64,000 bases of DNA, taken from assembly GCF_024868665.1 (NCBI RefSeq), contig NC_079906.1, positions 12,896,807 to 12,960,806 of the forward strand. Direction: 5' to 3'. Each line of letters opens with the position of its first letter. Positions within the stretch are counted from its first letter, which is position 1. This document shows, one piece after another, positions 25,281 through 36,917 of the stretch. A program made the translations under genes and the position numbers. The notes under the pieces are model-generated. The model made no database searches and was not told where the DNA came from. It saw nothing but the letters and a program-made list of their open reading frames with translations. This DNA comes from Triplophysa rosa (taxonomy: Eukaryota > Chordata > Actinopteri > Cypriniformes > Nemacheilidae).

Positions 25281-25703
25281 TGACCCTGGACAACAAAACC
25301 AATCTTATGGGTCAATTTTTCGAAATTGAGATTTTTACATCATCTGAAATCTGAATAATTAAGCTTTCTATTGATGTATAGGTTGTTAGGATAGGAAAAT
25401 ATCTGGCGAAGATACAACTGTTTAAAACTCTGGAATCTGAGGGTGCAGAAAATAAAAAAAATGAGAAAATTGCCTTTGAAGTTGTTAATCAGAGGCACTG
25501 TAGCAGGACATCCATTCCCAAAAATAAAGTTTTGATATATTTACGGTTTGAAATTTACAAAATATCCTCATGCAACATTAGCATACTTAATATCCTAATG
25601 ATTTTTGGCATAAAAGAAAAATCGATAATTTTGACCCATACCATGTTTTTTGGCTTTTACTAAAAATGTTCCCGTGCTACTTAAGACTGGTTTTGTGATC
25701 CAG
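25281..25703. mobile_element. MITE with tgaccctggacaacaaaacc ends
   Basis: The left end (tgaccctggacaacaaaacc) and the reverse complement of the right end (ctggatcacaaaaccagtc) are imperfect inverted copies. A second inverted block follows: cttatgggtcaattttt on the left against aattttgacccata on the right. It is non-coding. This end sequence is one I associate with very common cyprinid MITEs. The exact boundaries are uncertain by about ten bases. Confidence 0.8.
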
Positions 25704-25948
25704 TTCCACGCCACTTGTGTTAATTCAGAATTGTCATGCAAGAACCAGTGGGTGGGGCTAGAGAAGTAGTCGTTGATACTCTTTCTGTGGAGGCGGTGTT
25801 CAACCTATAAATGTCATCATAGATAGGTGCATTCCAGAACCTGGCGTTCGCTGGGCCTGGTGTCATGATGTTCGCGTGATTACGATTCCCTCTTATATAA
25901 CAAAAGCTCAGGTTAAAATTGTGGTTGTAATTCATGGCACCTTTAATG

Positions 25949-26260
25949 TTAAAGGGATAGTTCACCCAAAAATGAAAATTCTGTCATCGTTTACTCACCC
26001 TCAAGTTGGTCCAAACCTGTATAAATGTTCATATTTGATATTTGGAAGAATGTTAACAACTGGAAGTTCTGAGGCACCATTGACTACCATAGTAGGACTT
26101 TGGAAAGCAACTGGTTAGAAACATGTAAGTAAAACATACTTCCAAATATCTTTCTTTGTGTTCAACCGAACAAAGAAATGTATACAGGTTTATACAATAT
26201 AAACTAGAGGGCTAGTAATGCATAACAAAATTTTCATTTTTGGGTGAACTAACCCTTTAA
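25949..26260. mobile_element. TTAA-flanked MITE, family A copy 3
   Basis: Clean copy: ttaaagggatagttcaccc at the left and gggtgaactaaccctttaa at the right, both including the TTAA target. The subterminal blocks aaaatgaaaattctgtcat and attttcatttttgggtg are inverted copies. Non-coding. Confidence 0.9.
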
Positions 26261-27829
26261 TATATCCATCTTTGTATTGCTTTGTCTTTTAACATTAGAT
26301 TCACTTGAACGTCAAGAATGCTGTTTTTGTTGAAAAACATTTATTTTATTCGTATGCACAAAAAAATGACTACACAACAGATTCGCATGAATATTATTTT
26401 ATAGATGAAGGTGACCGCAGTATCAGCAGTGAGGGGTGATTTTACAATTCTGTTGACATGAGCAGCCCACTTTGAGTCATAGATCCAATTTTAGGACAAA
26501 CAATTTCCATTCATATTCATTTTACCCCCTCCCTCACAAAAAATCAGTGCTTTCAGTATTAACAGCACATCACTTTAATCAATTTTAATCTGTCTTTCAA
26601 AAATATGTTTCATATCTCCACCTCAACGTGACAGCTGTGGGTGCAGGTATGTAATTTTAAGTCGACCAGATTCGAAAGACGGGGCTCACTCACAAACTCA
26701 CTCAACCATCAGCCACACTTACTCTTTATTGCCTGCCATACTTTCTCCTTTCTGCGTTTAATTTCCATCGTTCAGTTTTTCATTTACTTCCTCATTCATG
26801 TCAGAGACAGAAGGAGAACAGAGAGGGGAAAAGATATAAAGAGAGATGCAGGGAAGCATGTCAGGTCTCTGCATTCTAATAACAATGATTAGATTGAGCA
26901 GCGATTATGTGCCTCACTTTTTAAGTCGTGTTTTAGAATTCATGCCTTTATGGTATTCAAAGCGTTGTACAGTGTGTGTGTGCTTTGTTGTGATGTGTTG
27001 TGTTGCGCTGGGTCTGTTAGTACACCGTCATTAATCTCTGGAAAGCTGCTCTTGATCACCCCAGCAGGTGCAGGACAGTGAGATGTACGTATATGTACTG
27101 TATAGTCCAAAGGCAGCTCTGAGACTCTGGCGGGGAGGAAGAAGCAATGATACTGTCTTTCCATAATGCCCCTGTGCTTTCGCTGTAACATATGAACTCT
27201 GACTACAGTGCAGAAAGACGCTACTCTGCAAAATTCTGTCCACGCTATGAAAAAGTGTTGAAATAAACCCTCCTTTTCAGCAGTATATATGAAATATGGG
27301 GTCTGTTGTACAGAAAGTATAATGTCAGATATATACAGGAGCAAATATTGGAGGTGGAAACGTGACACTCAGTTTTCTTGCTGGTTTGTCTAGGGTCTGT
27401 GGTGGTTGTGCACACGCTTTAGACTCAAACGACATGCCAACGGAGCCCCACACACACATTCACACACCCGCAATCTATTCACCGACCGTCTGATGCACAT
27501 CTGATGAAATCACCAGTTCCAATCAGTGAGTCCGGGCACACAGATTTTTAAAATCCTTCCTGGAAACAAGATCGTGTTTGCACAGATACCAGCTAAATAC
27601 AATAGGCACTTTTGAGAAGCTTTCCAATTTGGTTGCATTCAATTTTTTAAATATATTCAGTTTTGTTTTCGGGCTCTTTGCAGCGATGCCATAGACCATT
27701 TTGAAAGACATAAACAACGTTGGTCCAGAAGCGCTTCCTGTCAGTTTTAACACTACACAAACATTAGAGAAAAAACACAACCAATAGAACATTTAAAGCT
27801 AAATAAAAAATATGAACAAACATACTTAA
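26261..27829. other. No gene confirmed
   Basis: The minus-strand frame 26940-27368 (142 codons) is the longest unassigned frame here. It has no domain I recognise and a skewed composition, so I do not call it a gene. The remainder is AT-rich. Confidence 0.35.
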
Positions 27830-27833
27830 TTAA

Positions 27834-28338
27834 AGGTGCAGTTTGTAAAAACTGCCGCTAGAGGGCGATCAAAACAAAAACAATGCCGTAGCTTGATGAC
27901 GCTGTGAAGGAGCGTGGAATGACGGGATCTGTTGTCTTCAACGACACCGCTGATGGCCATCAATCAGACGGGAACAAGAAATCATGTTAGCAGATGAGGT
28001 AAAGTTTTATAAATGTTGCGAATAATTGCAGTCCATAAATAAGTGACTGCTCGAAACAAGCTAATGGCTTGCTAGACGCTTAACACTACTTCCACATTTG
28101 TCCACGACACTTGTCATGCTCTACGTCAGTCAAGGCGGTAACAAAGGGTAACGTAGATATGATGCCATTGACAAGCGACTGCACAGCCCCGTATCACTGT
28201 TTAGAATGGCGATTTTCTCAAGATTTACAAGTAGTTGGAAACATTTGAGATATTGTAAGTACTCAGCTGAACAAAATATATAACACTAGCCTTGTGGTTT
28301 TTGGATATTTTACTGCAAAATTGTTACAAACTGCACCT
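27834..28338. mobile_element. TTAA-flanked MITE, family B (aggtgcagtttgtaa ends)
   Basis: The ends aggtgcagtttgtaa and ttacaaactgcacct are perfect inverted repeats, and TTAA lies immediately outside each (27830-27833 and 28339-28342). This is the target duplication of piggyBac-like and Kolobok-like elements. The 505-bp body includes gccgctagagggcg near the left end and has no coding potential. Confidence 0.9.
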
Positions 28339-28342
28339 TTAA

Positions 28343-29130
28343 TGTGAAATAAAAAAACAGCAATGGCTTTAGGACCAGCGTTGTTTACGTCTTTCAAAAT
28401 GGTCTAGAAAAAAACTGTTTTGGTTCCCAAGGAATCTTTCAGTAAAAGGTTTCTTAAATTTCTTTTTAGAAAAAACTTGAGTGCAACAAAAGGATGTTAA
28501 ATGTTCTTTATTGGCCAATACAACCCTATAAATATTTTTATTATACACTTTTATTTTTAAGAATTTATAGTACACATTCTAAATCAAATGCTGGGTTGTT
28601 TAAATAATTGACAAACCCAACCGCTGAGTTGAATTTCTGTTGGGTTTTGGACCCAAGCATGGCTTGAAACTAGGGGTGTAAATCAGACAGTTCTTGACGA
28701 TACGATACAATGTCGATTTCTTCCGCCAGTGATGCGATATTTGGCAATACTCTAACATTTCTGCGATGCGAAGATCTGATTCAATTTGATTAATTTATCA
28801 AAATTTTGATATTACTTGCCTAGTTTACACAAGCAGTAACATTTTTAATAACTGACAAATGCAACCAAAATATATAAAATGATTTAAAAGTTTAATTAAA
28901 CTAATTACGCGCAGGGTGTAAACGGGGTGTCCCCATTCTCTTAGAGGCTGTGTCCACCGAGGCATTTACGTCTGCAGCCGACGTGTTTTTTCAATTGTTT
29001 CCTATGGAAACGCCGCGCTTTTAAAAAAAGCCATCAGCTGACGGTTTTTTTCCGCGCTCTGAACTGGTGCTATGCATTTTTTTCACGCTCAGCGCCGGCA
29101 TTCGACCGAGCGCCCTGAGTAGAAAAATGC
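28343..29130. other. Repeat fragments, no gene
   Basis: From 28674, taggggtgtaaatc followed by acgatacgatac resembles a hAT-type element end; the matching far end was not found. From 28940, a GC-rich piece starting gaggctgtgtccaccgagg looks like half of a MITE and runs into the Ty3/gypsy fragment. Both calls rest on general resemblance. Confidence 0.4.
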
Positions 29131-30595
29131 TCAACTTTGGGCAGAACCTGGATGAATGACCCCACCGAAGGACATCAGAGCGCAGCGCAGCCGGTAAAAA
29201 CAACCGACCCTCTGGGCAGTATTCTGGCACTTGCACCCCTCGACCGGCCATCTCAACTCACCGCTCGATACCCAGGAGAGAGCCCCGACCACCACCCCCT
29301 TAGTGAGGATGGCCTCGGCTGCAAGCTCTCTCTCCAGAGCCTCGAACAGCCGTGAGAGTGCGTCAGGCTTAGTGTTCTTTGACCCAGGCCGGTACAAAAG
29401 GATGAAGTTAAACCGGCCAAAGAAAAGTGCCCAGCGGGCCTGGCGTGCACTCAGCCTCTTGGCCGAACGGACGTATTCAAGGTTTTTGTGGTCCGTCCAG
29501 ACTAAGAAGGGCTGCGCTGACCCCTCCAACCAATGGCACCACTCACCCAAAGCAAGCTCTCTGTTGCCGATGTCATAATTACATTCAGCATGGATAAGGC
29601 AATGAGAATAAAAGGCGCAGGGATGCACCTTCCCATCTTGTAGGGAGGGCTGAGACAAAACCGCGCCTACCCCGACATCCGATGCGTCCACCTCGACAAT
29701 GAACTGACACTTAGGATCTGGAAAACAAAGTACAGGTGCAGAGACAAAACGGCACTTGAGGTTTTCAAAGGCTACGTGAGCTTTGGGATTCCACTTGAAG
29801 TACACTTTAGTGGAGGTGAGAGCCATAAGTGGGGCTGCAATTTGCCCAAACCCCCTGATGAATCGCCGATAGAAGTTGGCGAAACCCAGGAAGCGCTGTA
29901 AGGCCTTACGGGAGTCAGGGACCGGCCATTTGGCGACGGATTTGATCTTAGCGGAATCTGGTTTGATGCCTTCTGGGGACAAGATATGGCCAAGGAACGT
30001 AACTGACTCGGCGTGGAATTCGCACTCTACACCTTGACGAAAAGTTGGTTAACCAAACAGCGTGAAAGGACTTGCCTGACGTGATGACTGTGTTCCTGGA
30101 GAGAGGGGGAAAAGACAAAGCGATTCAACATGTCACCCAGCATGGCATTGACAAGACCCTGGAAGACGGTAGGAGCATTGGTCAAACCGAAAGGGAGTAA
30201 CAAATACTCATAGTGTGCCATGGGAGTGTTGAAGGACGTCTTCCATTCATCTCACTCACGGATGCGAACCAGGTGGTAGGCGTTGCGGAGGTCTAGTTTA
30301 GTACAGACCCGAGCTCCCTGCAATAATTCAAAGGCAGATGACATTAAAGGCAAGGGGTATCTATTCTTCACAGTTATGTCATTCAACCCTCAATAATCAA
30401 TACAGGGGCGCAGGGAACCATCCTTCTTCTGGACGAAGAAGAAACCCGCACCGGCTGGCGAGGAAGAGTGGCGGATGAGTCCAGCTTGGAGTGACTCGTG
30501 GATGTAAGTGTCCATGGCCTCTCTTTCAGGAGCAGAAAGGGGAAATAAACGACCCTTGGGCAGAGAAGTGCCTAGCAGAAGGTCAGTGTCCTGAC
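29131..30595 (-). pseudogene. Ty3/gypsy pol fragment: reverse transcriptase and RNase H
   Basis: In the intact family this polyprotein copies the RNA genome into DNA. Reading right to left, the RT begins around 30540 and includes [18 protein letters not shown], then a stop. [17 protein letters not shown] follows (the palm motif with the first catalytic Asp) and then a second stop. Next come [18 protein letters not shown] and [12 protein letters not shown]; the segment that should carry the catalytic YxDD box between Phe and Ser is missing. After a frame change, the 283-codon frame 29131-29982 holds the RT thumb ([15 protein letters not shown]) and RNase H ([42 protein letters not shown]). A short deletion follows NREL. 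A further frameshift near 29250 moves the tail ([20 protein letters not shown]) to another frame. Integrase is absent. Non-functional. Confidence 0.93.
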
Positions 30596-30597
30596 TC

Positions 30598-30909
30598 TTC
30601 TGAAGAGGAGAGCCCGGGAATGGGGGGTGGCCGTGTGGAATTCTGAGGCTCCGTGTTGCACCTCTTTTGACGCCTTTCGGCAGGAGATGTTGAGACTTTT
30701 CGACCGTTCAGCCTGGGGAGACGAGGCGGCAGCTCAACTCTCACGCCTTTCACAAGGCAGGACTTCCATAATGGATTTCGCCATTCACTTCTGCATGTTA
30801 GCCTGCAATCTGCTTTGCATGTTCGCTTTCTGGAGGGTCTTAATTCTGCCATTGCAGATGAACTCGCTGCTCTCAACTTACCTGTGCGACTGGAGGCTCT
30901 CACCAACCT
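30598..30909 (+). pseudogene. Ty3/gypsy gag fragment
   Basis: This is part of a retrotransposon capsid (gag) domain. It lies in the opposite orientation to the adjoining pol and begins within a few bases of it. The frame reads [39 protein letters not shown], then LSRLSQGRTSIMDFAIHF. Near 30810 the continuation shifts frame to LHVRFLEGLNSAIADELAAL and NLPVRLEALTN, still recognisable gag. The N-terminus of gag and everything beyond 30910 are missing. The head-to-head arrangement means an inversion or two independent insertions. Non-functional. Confidence 0.8.
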
Positions 30910-31356
30910 TTTTTTTCTCAAATCATTTTGCAGTGTAGCCTATAATAATCCAACAGTTTTAGTTTATTCATATTTTTAGCTTATAGGCCTAATGTGGAAT
31001 GACAGCTTTAAATGAACTGTTTTGTTGTAGGGGTACAGAGTAACTTACATTACATTCTTTTAGCAGTCAGTTATATGCCTAATTAATATAGGCTATTCAT
31101 GAAGGGAGAGGGCTCAAATTTTTGTTTGAATTTACTTTGTTTTGCTCAATTTTATATTAAGTTGTATTGTATTTTATTGAAAAACAAGACAAATTATAAA
31201 AAGCACATTTTCACTTGTGCAATAGTGAAAAAAATGGCTTAATGAATAGAAGAAATGCAAAAACCATGTTCGGTGTTCGGTATTTTTCGGCCTTCGGCCA
31301 CATGTTTCACATCATGTTCGGCTTCGGCCAAGAATTTTCGTTTCGGTGCATCCCTA
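30910..31356. mobile_element. One end of a hAT-type element
   Basis: The segment ends ttcgtttcggtgcatcccta (reverse complement tagggatgcaccga...), a typical hAT terminus in fish, preceded by repeats of ttcggcc and gttcgg. The other terminus was not found. The gypsy fragments may lie inside this element, or the left part may be lost. The left boundary given is arbitrary. Confidence 0.55.
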
Positions 31357-34042
31357 CTTAGAAGCAACTAAAGCATGTAGTGACCATGAGTTGATGGCCA
31401 TAAACACCATCTAAAAAGCATCTCTATAACATTCTCTTACTGCTTGACACATCATTATATGACAGGTAAACTTGTATAGATACATTTTCTGTCAAGCTCA
31501 TTATATTTCCTGCTAGTCTGCCAATTACATCCAGACAGTCGAGTTTGCTCAAAATAACCATTCTGCCAGCGATGCTCACCTCAGCAAGACTTCATTAATT
31601 CCAGTCTTAACACTAATAAACATGGTTTTATTAGACCAGTTTAAGCTTTAATGTGGCCTTCGAGTAATGAAGCTTTGCCAGACAAAGTGTTTGGATTAGT
31701 TCTTTAGTTTAAGAATAGCTTAATTCTCTTTTTATCAGTCTCAGGCCGTGACACTGCGTCTGTAATCAAACCTATACATTTTGAGGCTGTGTTTCTATTT
31801 TTAACAGTATATAGGCTGCTCTCTATGCATTGCGGCAGGGAATGAAGACACACAGTCGTGGAGAGGTTTGGTGGAGGAGCTGGAGTCTTGTCACTGTCCG
31901 GATCTGATGGGAATGTTGTTGTGAGGCCAGACGGCCTAGTCTGATCCTTCATTCAGTGTCTGTTTGAGAGCAAACAAAATCAACAGAAGCTCTTGGCCTT
32001 GTGCATGCTTTACAAAATGAGCCAGTGAAGTGCTTATCTATGTGAGGCTTCGAGTGGACCACCAGACGTGTGCTGTCATGAGTCCAGCAGTGCATGACTC
32101 CTTTTGACTCATTGTCCTTCCAGCCTGCTCTTGGCATACATCAAACAGTGAATTTATGCAATTTCATTGGCTGCATGTACATCCAAACCCCAGACATGTG
32201 CCAGGACACTGCAGAATCAAAGTATTTATGTTTAATTGTCCAAAGAGTTTGTTTACTTTTTAACAAACTCTCACCCAAAAACGTATTGCTCAGATGTTGC
32301 TCTTTCTTTGCTCAGGAGATGTGATGGAGTTCTCAGTTGTGTTTTATTGCAAGTATCAACTTAGTCTCAGATGTTTCTTGTCAAATTGCTTGGAAGCAGT
32401 TCTGAGCAGTTTTGAGTATTGAGCTTCAAAGTTTTTGTATTCCATTTGCCCCTGTGGATAGAACATAACGTAAATAAGTTGTCATAGTATAAGAATATGT
32501 GAATAACTCAATTTTTATTGATTGTTGTAGTATGAAGAGTGTAGAGGTCTAAAATGACTAGAAAAAAATCTGGATTTGGTCAATTTGATAAGAAACGTTC
32601 ATATTAAGGCAATATTAAGGCAATCTACGCTCAGTTTATGACATTGTTGAGATCTCACAGGACGCACTGACCAGGTAAGTGCTGCATAGACGTTCGGAGA
32701 GGGATGTTTGTGCGGTTAATGATACGTGGACGGCAGTTGGAGATGCTTGTGATTGAGAAGCACCTATTCCCTCATTGACCTCTGGTGAGCATCTGGACAG
32801 GTCACGCCACCTCTTCAGCTGTGGGTTTGTTTTAATGAGAATTATGAGTTTGTCCCCCTCCCATGTGCCATGAGCATTATTTATCTCAGTTTCTAAACAA
32901 AAAAGCTGCTAACAAACATGTATTTGTTATTATTTATCTCAGCGTCTAAACAAAACAGCTGCTTACAAACATGTATTTGTTATAATGACTTTTTGGGGAC
33001 AGAACGAATCATGTTTTATGTATCTTGAAAGGATCATGAACGATAACCACGTATTATGAGCTAATTTGCTTTGCTTTGTGGATGAAAGCTTTACAGTAAT
33101 TATAAATAGTAATCGAGTTAGCCAACCTGAAATGGATAGCAATTAGCAAAAGAATCAAATCTAAATCACATGTGTGATATCTGCGTGGATCAGCGCTCAG
33201 TCAGTAGGAAATGTTGTGCAAAAGCGCATCACACAGTGAAGCGTAAATCAATTTTTTCGCAAGACAATCAATGTTCGCCATATGTTATATGAAAATGCGA
33301 TGATGCAGACGTAAACGGAGCAAATAAGTGGGTAGGTTGAGGTGAGCCATATTGTGATGTGTTATGCATTCAATACTAGCGAATGAAAAGTTTTAGCAAA
33401 AAAGTGAAGACCTGCAGAAAACTCAACGCAGATGTGAAAAGCTCAATTGTAGTGTGTCGTAAGTTTGTATTTGACATGAGAGTGCATGCCGCTTTACTGT
33501 ATAGCTTCCAGGCCGCCATTGGAAAGCATAGGCAATGAATATTTAAACCTAGAGGATTCATGAATACATATCAATGCACAGAGAGTCTTAGTGAGCTCAG
33601 AAGTGTCTTGAGGTATTAGCTTCACTGCTGCACCCTTAGTTACAGTGCTTTTCCTTTTTCATAGCAATAATCTGCAAATAAATCCACTTAAACGGCTTTG
33701 TTCTGTAGAAATCAGTAGAATGCCACTTAGGTGTGGTAACCAAATGTAAAAATAAAATCTTTGACTTGATTTTTTGGTATTGTGTTTTTCCTTTTTGACG
33801 TCTATTGAACCAGCTGGTTTAACACTGCAAAGATAGTGTCAAATTATAAAAGCTGTAACCAAAACTCCCTTACCTAAAACTTTTTTTGCTGTTCTGTAAG
33901 CACTGATATTTCCTTCAGGAAATGCAAATGTAGTTTTCTGTCTAATCCGTATTAGTCTGTGTGAATGTCACTGAACATTGTGATTTAATGATGTTTTGGT
34001 GCATGTTGTTTAGACACATATATTGGATTTTTATTCAATATT

Positions 34043-34044
<2 letters not shown>
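31357..34044. other. No gene seen
   Basis: Mostly unique-looking AT-rich DNA. The block atttatctcag(t/c)(t/g)tctaaacaaaa near 32878 recurs about 60 bp later (32934), a small tandem duplication with tacaaacatgtatttgttat or a close variant in both units. At 32651-32680 acceptor-like and donor-like sites enclose 14 nt; I do not call an exon. Confidence 0.4.

Positions 34045-34089
<45 letters not shown>
34045..34089. repeat. (CA)n microsatellite
   Basis: About 22 uninterrupted CA units. It abuts the left edge of the dispersed repeat at 34090-34302, whose other side also ends in a short CA run. Confidence 0.95.
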
Positions 34090-34091
<2 letters not shown>

Positions 34092-34302
34092 GGTGGGTTT
34101 TATATTTTTTACTGTCCATAGACAATGATTTTTATACTGTACAGACGGTATATCTTGTGTATCTTAACAAATATTTCTGCATTTTATATTATATCAAATA
34201 AACATCATTTAGTTTGATTTATAAGCTGTTGTCCTCATAGGGACCAGACCAAAAAAATTTCCTTACATGGTAGGTTTAACAGGATCACACATACACACAC
34301 AT
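34090..34302 (-). mobile_element. CA-flanked dispersed repeat (copy of the 54.8-kb repeat, inverted)
   Basis: On the minus strand it shares ordered blocks with 54792-55067: gcttataaat, aaaatgca(a/g)aaa, tgtacagtat, ctatggac(t/a)gt and a gtgtgtg run at each edge. It is more diverged and lacks the ttaggtttagggg part. Non-coding. Confidence 0.6.
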
Positions 34303-35193
34303 TGGAGTCTCTGATGGGTTCTTATTGGCTACTATTCTTTATTTTCGAGTCCAAATAATCCATTTAAGATGTGTTAATGTAAAGATCTATATCTTATATA
34401 TTGTAAATAGTGGTCTTGAAAGCTGGGACTTTTGTTTGATAATTCTGTTTGAACTAATTGTATAATACAGGATATTAAGAAATGTATTACATGTGATCTC
34501 AATTGTTATGCATGCAACTAGGGCTGCAGCTATCGATTATTTTAGTAATCGAGTATTCTACTGATTTTTCCATCGATTAATCGGGTATTCGGAAAATAAA
34601 TACTTTTTCTTTATTAAAGAGCAATACTAAATATAGAAGAGAAAATAAGACAGGTCTCTTAAAATGAACAACTAATTTGTTACCTTTTTAGAAAAAAAAA
34701 TGTATTGCTGAAATTGCATACATTGCCACATTACATTAAAAATGCAATATAATACAAATGTATAAATAAGAAACATTAATAAAAATAGAAAGAATAATTT
34801 CAAAGGTAAACAACTAACTTCAGCTTATGCATGATGCATTTAGTTTATCTAAATTAGTTTTACTTTCTTTTTTACTATGAAATAGTAATATATTTGTCCA
34901 CATAAAAATACCGAGTTAACTGGACTTTTATTTTGGCAGGTTGTCGGAAGACGCTTATTTTTAAGTATGACTGTTTCTTCACTCAAACAATAAAATGTTT
35001 GTGAAATAAACTCTCAGAGCAATTCTGGAGATGAAGTTCATGTGTTCATGTCCTCATAAAGCGCAGACGCAGAAAAATGTATGAGCATCACGCGTGTAGC
35101 ACGTTAAACTGTGCAGTTCATTCACGCAGACACACAGAACAACCAGATGACATGTGTAAATAACAGGATTCTGCGTCCACTAGTCTGCATCTA

Positions 35194-36786
35194 CAAACCC
35201 GATTCCAAAAAAGTTGGGACACTGTACAAATTGTGAATAAAAAAGGAATACAATAATTTACGAATCTCATAAACTTATATTTTATTCACAATAGAATATA
35301 GATAACATATCAAATGTTGAAAGTGAGACATTTTGAAATGTCATGCCAAATATTGGCTCATTTTGGATTTCATGAGAGCTACACATTCCAAAAAAGTTGG
35401 GACAGGTAGCAATAAGAGGCTGGAGAAGTTAAATGTACATATAAGGAACAGCTGGAGGACCAATTTGCAACTTATTAGGTCAATTGGCAACATGATTGGG
35501 TATAAAAAGAGCCTCTCAGAGTGGCAGTGTCTCTCAGAAGTCAAGATGGGCAGAGGATCACCAATTCCCCCAATGCTGCGGCGAAAAATAGTGGAGCAAT
35601 ATCAGAAAGGAGTTTCTCAGAGAAAAATTGCAAAGAGTTTGAAGTTATCATCATCTACAGTGCATAATATCATCCAAAGATTCAGAGAATCTGGAACAAT
35701 CTCTGTGCGTAAGGGTCAAGGCCGGAAACCCATACTGGATGCCCGTGATCTTTGGGCCCTTAGACGGCACTGCATCACATACAGGAATGCTACTGTAAGG
35801 GAAATCACAACATGGGCTCAGGAATACTTCCAGAAAACATTGTCGGTGAACACAATCCACCGTGCCATTCGCCGTTGCCGGCTAAAACTCTATAGGTCAA
35901 AAAAGAAGCCATATCTAAACATGATCCAGAAGCGCAGGCGTTTTCTCTGGGCCAAGGCTCATTTAAAATGGACTGTGGCAAAGTGGAAAACTGTTCTGTG
36001 GTCAGACGAATCAAAATTTGAAGTTCTTTTTGGAAAACTGGGACGCCATGTCATCCGGACTAAAAAGGACAAGGACAACCCAAGTTGTTATCAACGCTCA
36101 GTTCAGAAGCCTGCATCTCTGATGGTATGGGGTTGCATGAGTGCGTGTGGCATGGGCAGCTTACACATCTGGAAAGGCACCATCAATGCTGAAAGGTATA
36201 TCCAAGTTCTAGAACAACATATGCTCCCATCCAGACATCGTCTCTTTCAGGGAAGACCTTGCATTTTCCAACATGACAATGCCAGACCACATACTGCATC
36301 AATTACAACATCATGGCTGCGTAGAAGAAGGATCCGGGTACTGAAATGGCCAGCCTGCAGTCCAGATCTTTCACCCATAGAAAACATTTGGCGCATCATA
36401 AAGAGGAAGATGCGACAAAGAAGACCTAAGACAGTCGAGCAACTATGCCTGTATTAGACAAGAATGGGACAACATTCCTATTCCTAAACTTGAGCAACTT
36501 GTCTCCTCAGTCCCCAGACGTTTGCAGACTGTTATAAAAAGAAGAGGGGATGCCACACAGTGGTAAACATGGCCTTGTCCCAACTTTTTTGAGATGTGTT
36601 GATGCCATGAAATTTAAAATCAACTTATTTTTCCCTTAAAATGATACATTCTCTCAGTTTAAACATTTGATATGTCATCGATGTTGTATTCTGAATAAAA
36701 TATTGAAATTTGAAACTTCCACATCATTGCATTCTGTTTTTATTCACAATTTGTACAGTGTCCCAACTTTTTTGGAATCGGGTTTG
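35194..36786 (+). mobile_element. Tc1-like transposon, near full length, with IR/DR ends
   Basis: The left end caaacccgattccaaaaaag and the right end cttttttggaatcgggtttg are inverted copies, identical for about 50 bases. TA lies outside both (35192-35193 and 36787-36788), the Tc1/mariner target. Each terminal region carries a second, inner copy of the core attccaaaaaagttggga or a shorter version: about 35387-35405 on the left and 36573-36590 on the right. This gives inverted repeats of roughly 210 bp with two direct repeats each, the IR/DR layout of many fish Tc1 elements. It is 1593 bp long and encodes a transposase. It lies in the hAT element at 34519. Confidence 0.95.
35546..36457 (+). 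CDS. Tc1-family transposase, DD34E, C-terminal frameshift
   Basis: The enzyme cuts the element out and reinserts it at TA, acting in the nucleus on the IR/DR ends. I chose the Met of MGRGSPIPPM at 35546 because the frame upstream to 35333 reads through the terminal repeat and is not protein-like. The first 125 residues hold a paired helix-turn-helix DNA-binding region (KIVEQYQKGVSQRKIAKSL, then STVHNIIQRFRESG). A basic linker (RKGQGRKP) leads to a second HTH-like part (SVNTIHRAIRRC). The catalytic triad is visible: Asp in LWSDESKFE, Asp in FQHDNARPHTA and Glu in SPDLSPIENIW, with 34 residues between the last two. The frame ends early at EQLCLY. One indel near 36445 puts the usual last 30 or so residues (from IRQEWDNIPIPKLEQ to the stop after DATQW at 36565) in another frame. 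Probably inactive but recently so. Confidence 0.93.
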   Translation: MGRGSPIPPMLRRKIVEQYQKGVSQRKIAKSLKLSSSTVHNIIQRFRESGTISVRKGQGRKPILDARDLWALRRHCITYRNATVREITTWAQEYFQKTLSVNTIHRAIRRCRLKLYRSKKKPYLNMIQKRRRFLWAKAHLKWTVAKWKTVLWSDESKFEVLFGKLGRHVIRTKKDKDNPSCYQRSVQKPASLMVWGCMSACGMGSLHIWKGTINAERYIQVLEQHMLPSRHRLFQGRPCIFQHDNARPHTASITTSWLRRRRIRVLKWPACSPDLSPIENIWRIIKRKMRQRRPKTVEQLCLY

Positions 36787-36814
36787 TACATAAAGGTCTG
36801 AAGTTGCATATCCC

Positions 36815-36865
36815 GGTACAGTAGGTGGCGGTATGCACCTAAATAAGTTGGTTGCGACCCGCCAA

Positions 36866-36917
<52 letters not shown>

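Noticed and set aside
26940..27368. 142-codon minus-strand open frame
   Set aside because: Longest unassigned frame, but it lacks recognisable domains and has no promoter, splice or neighbour support.
32651..32680. Fourteen-nt candidate microexon between ctcacag and gtaagt
   Set aside because: Splice-like motifs are frequent by chance and nothing else nearby supports a gene.
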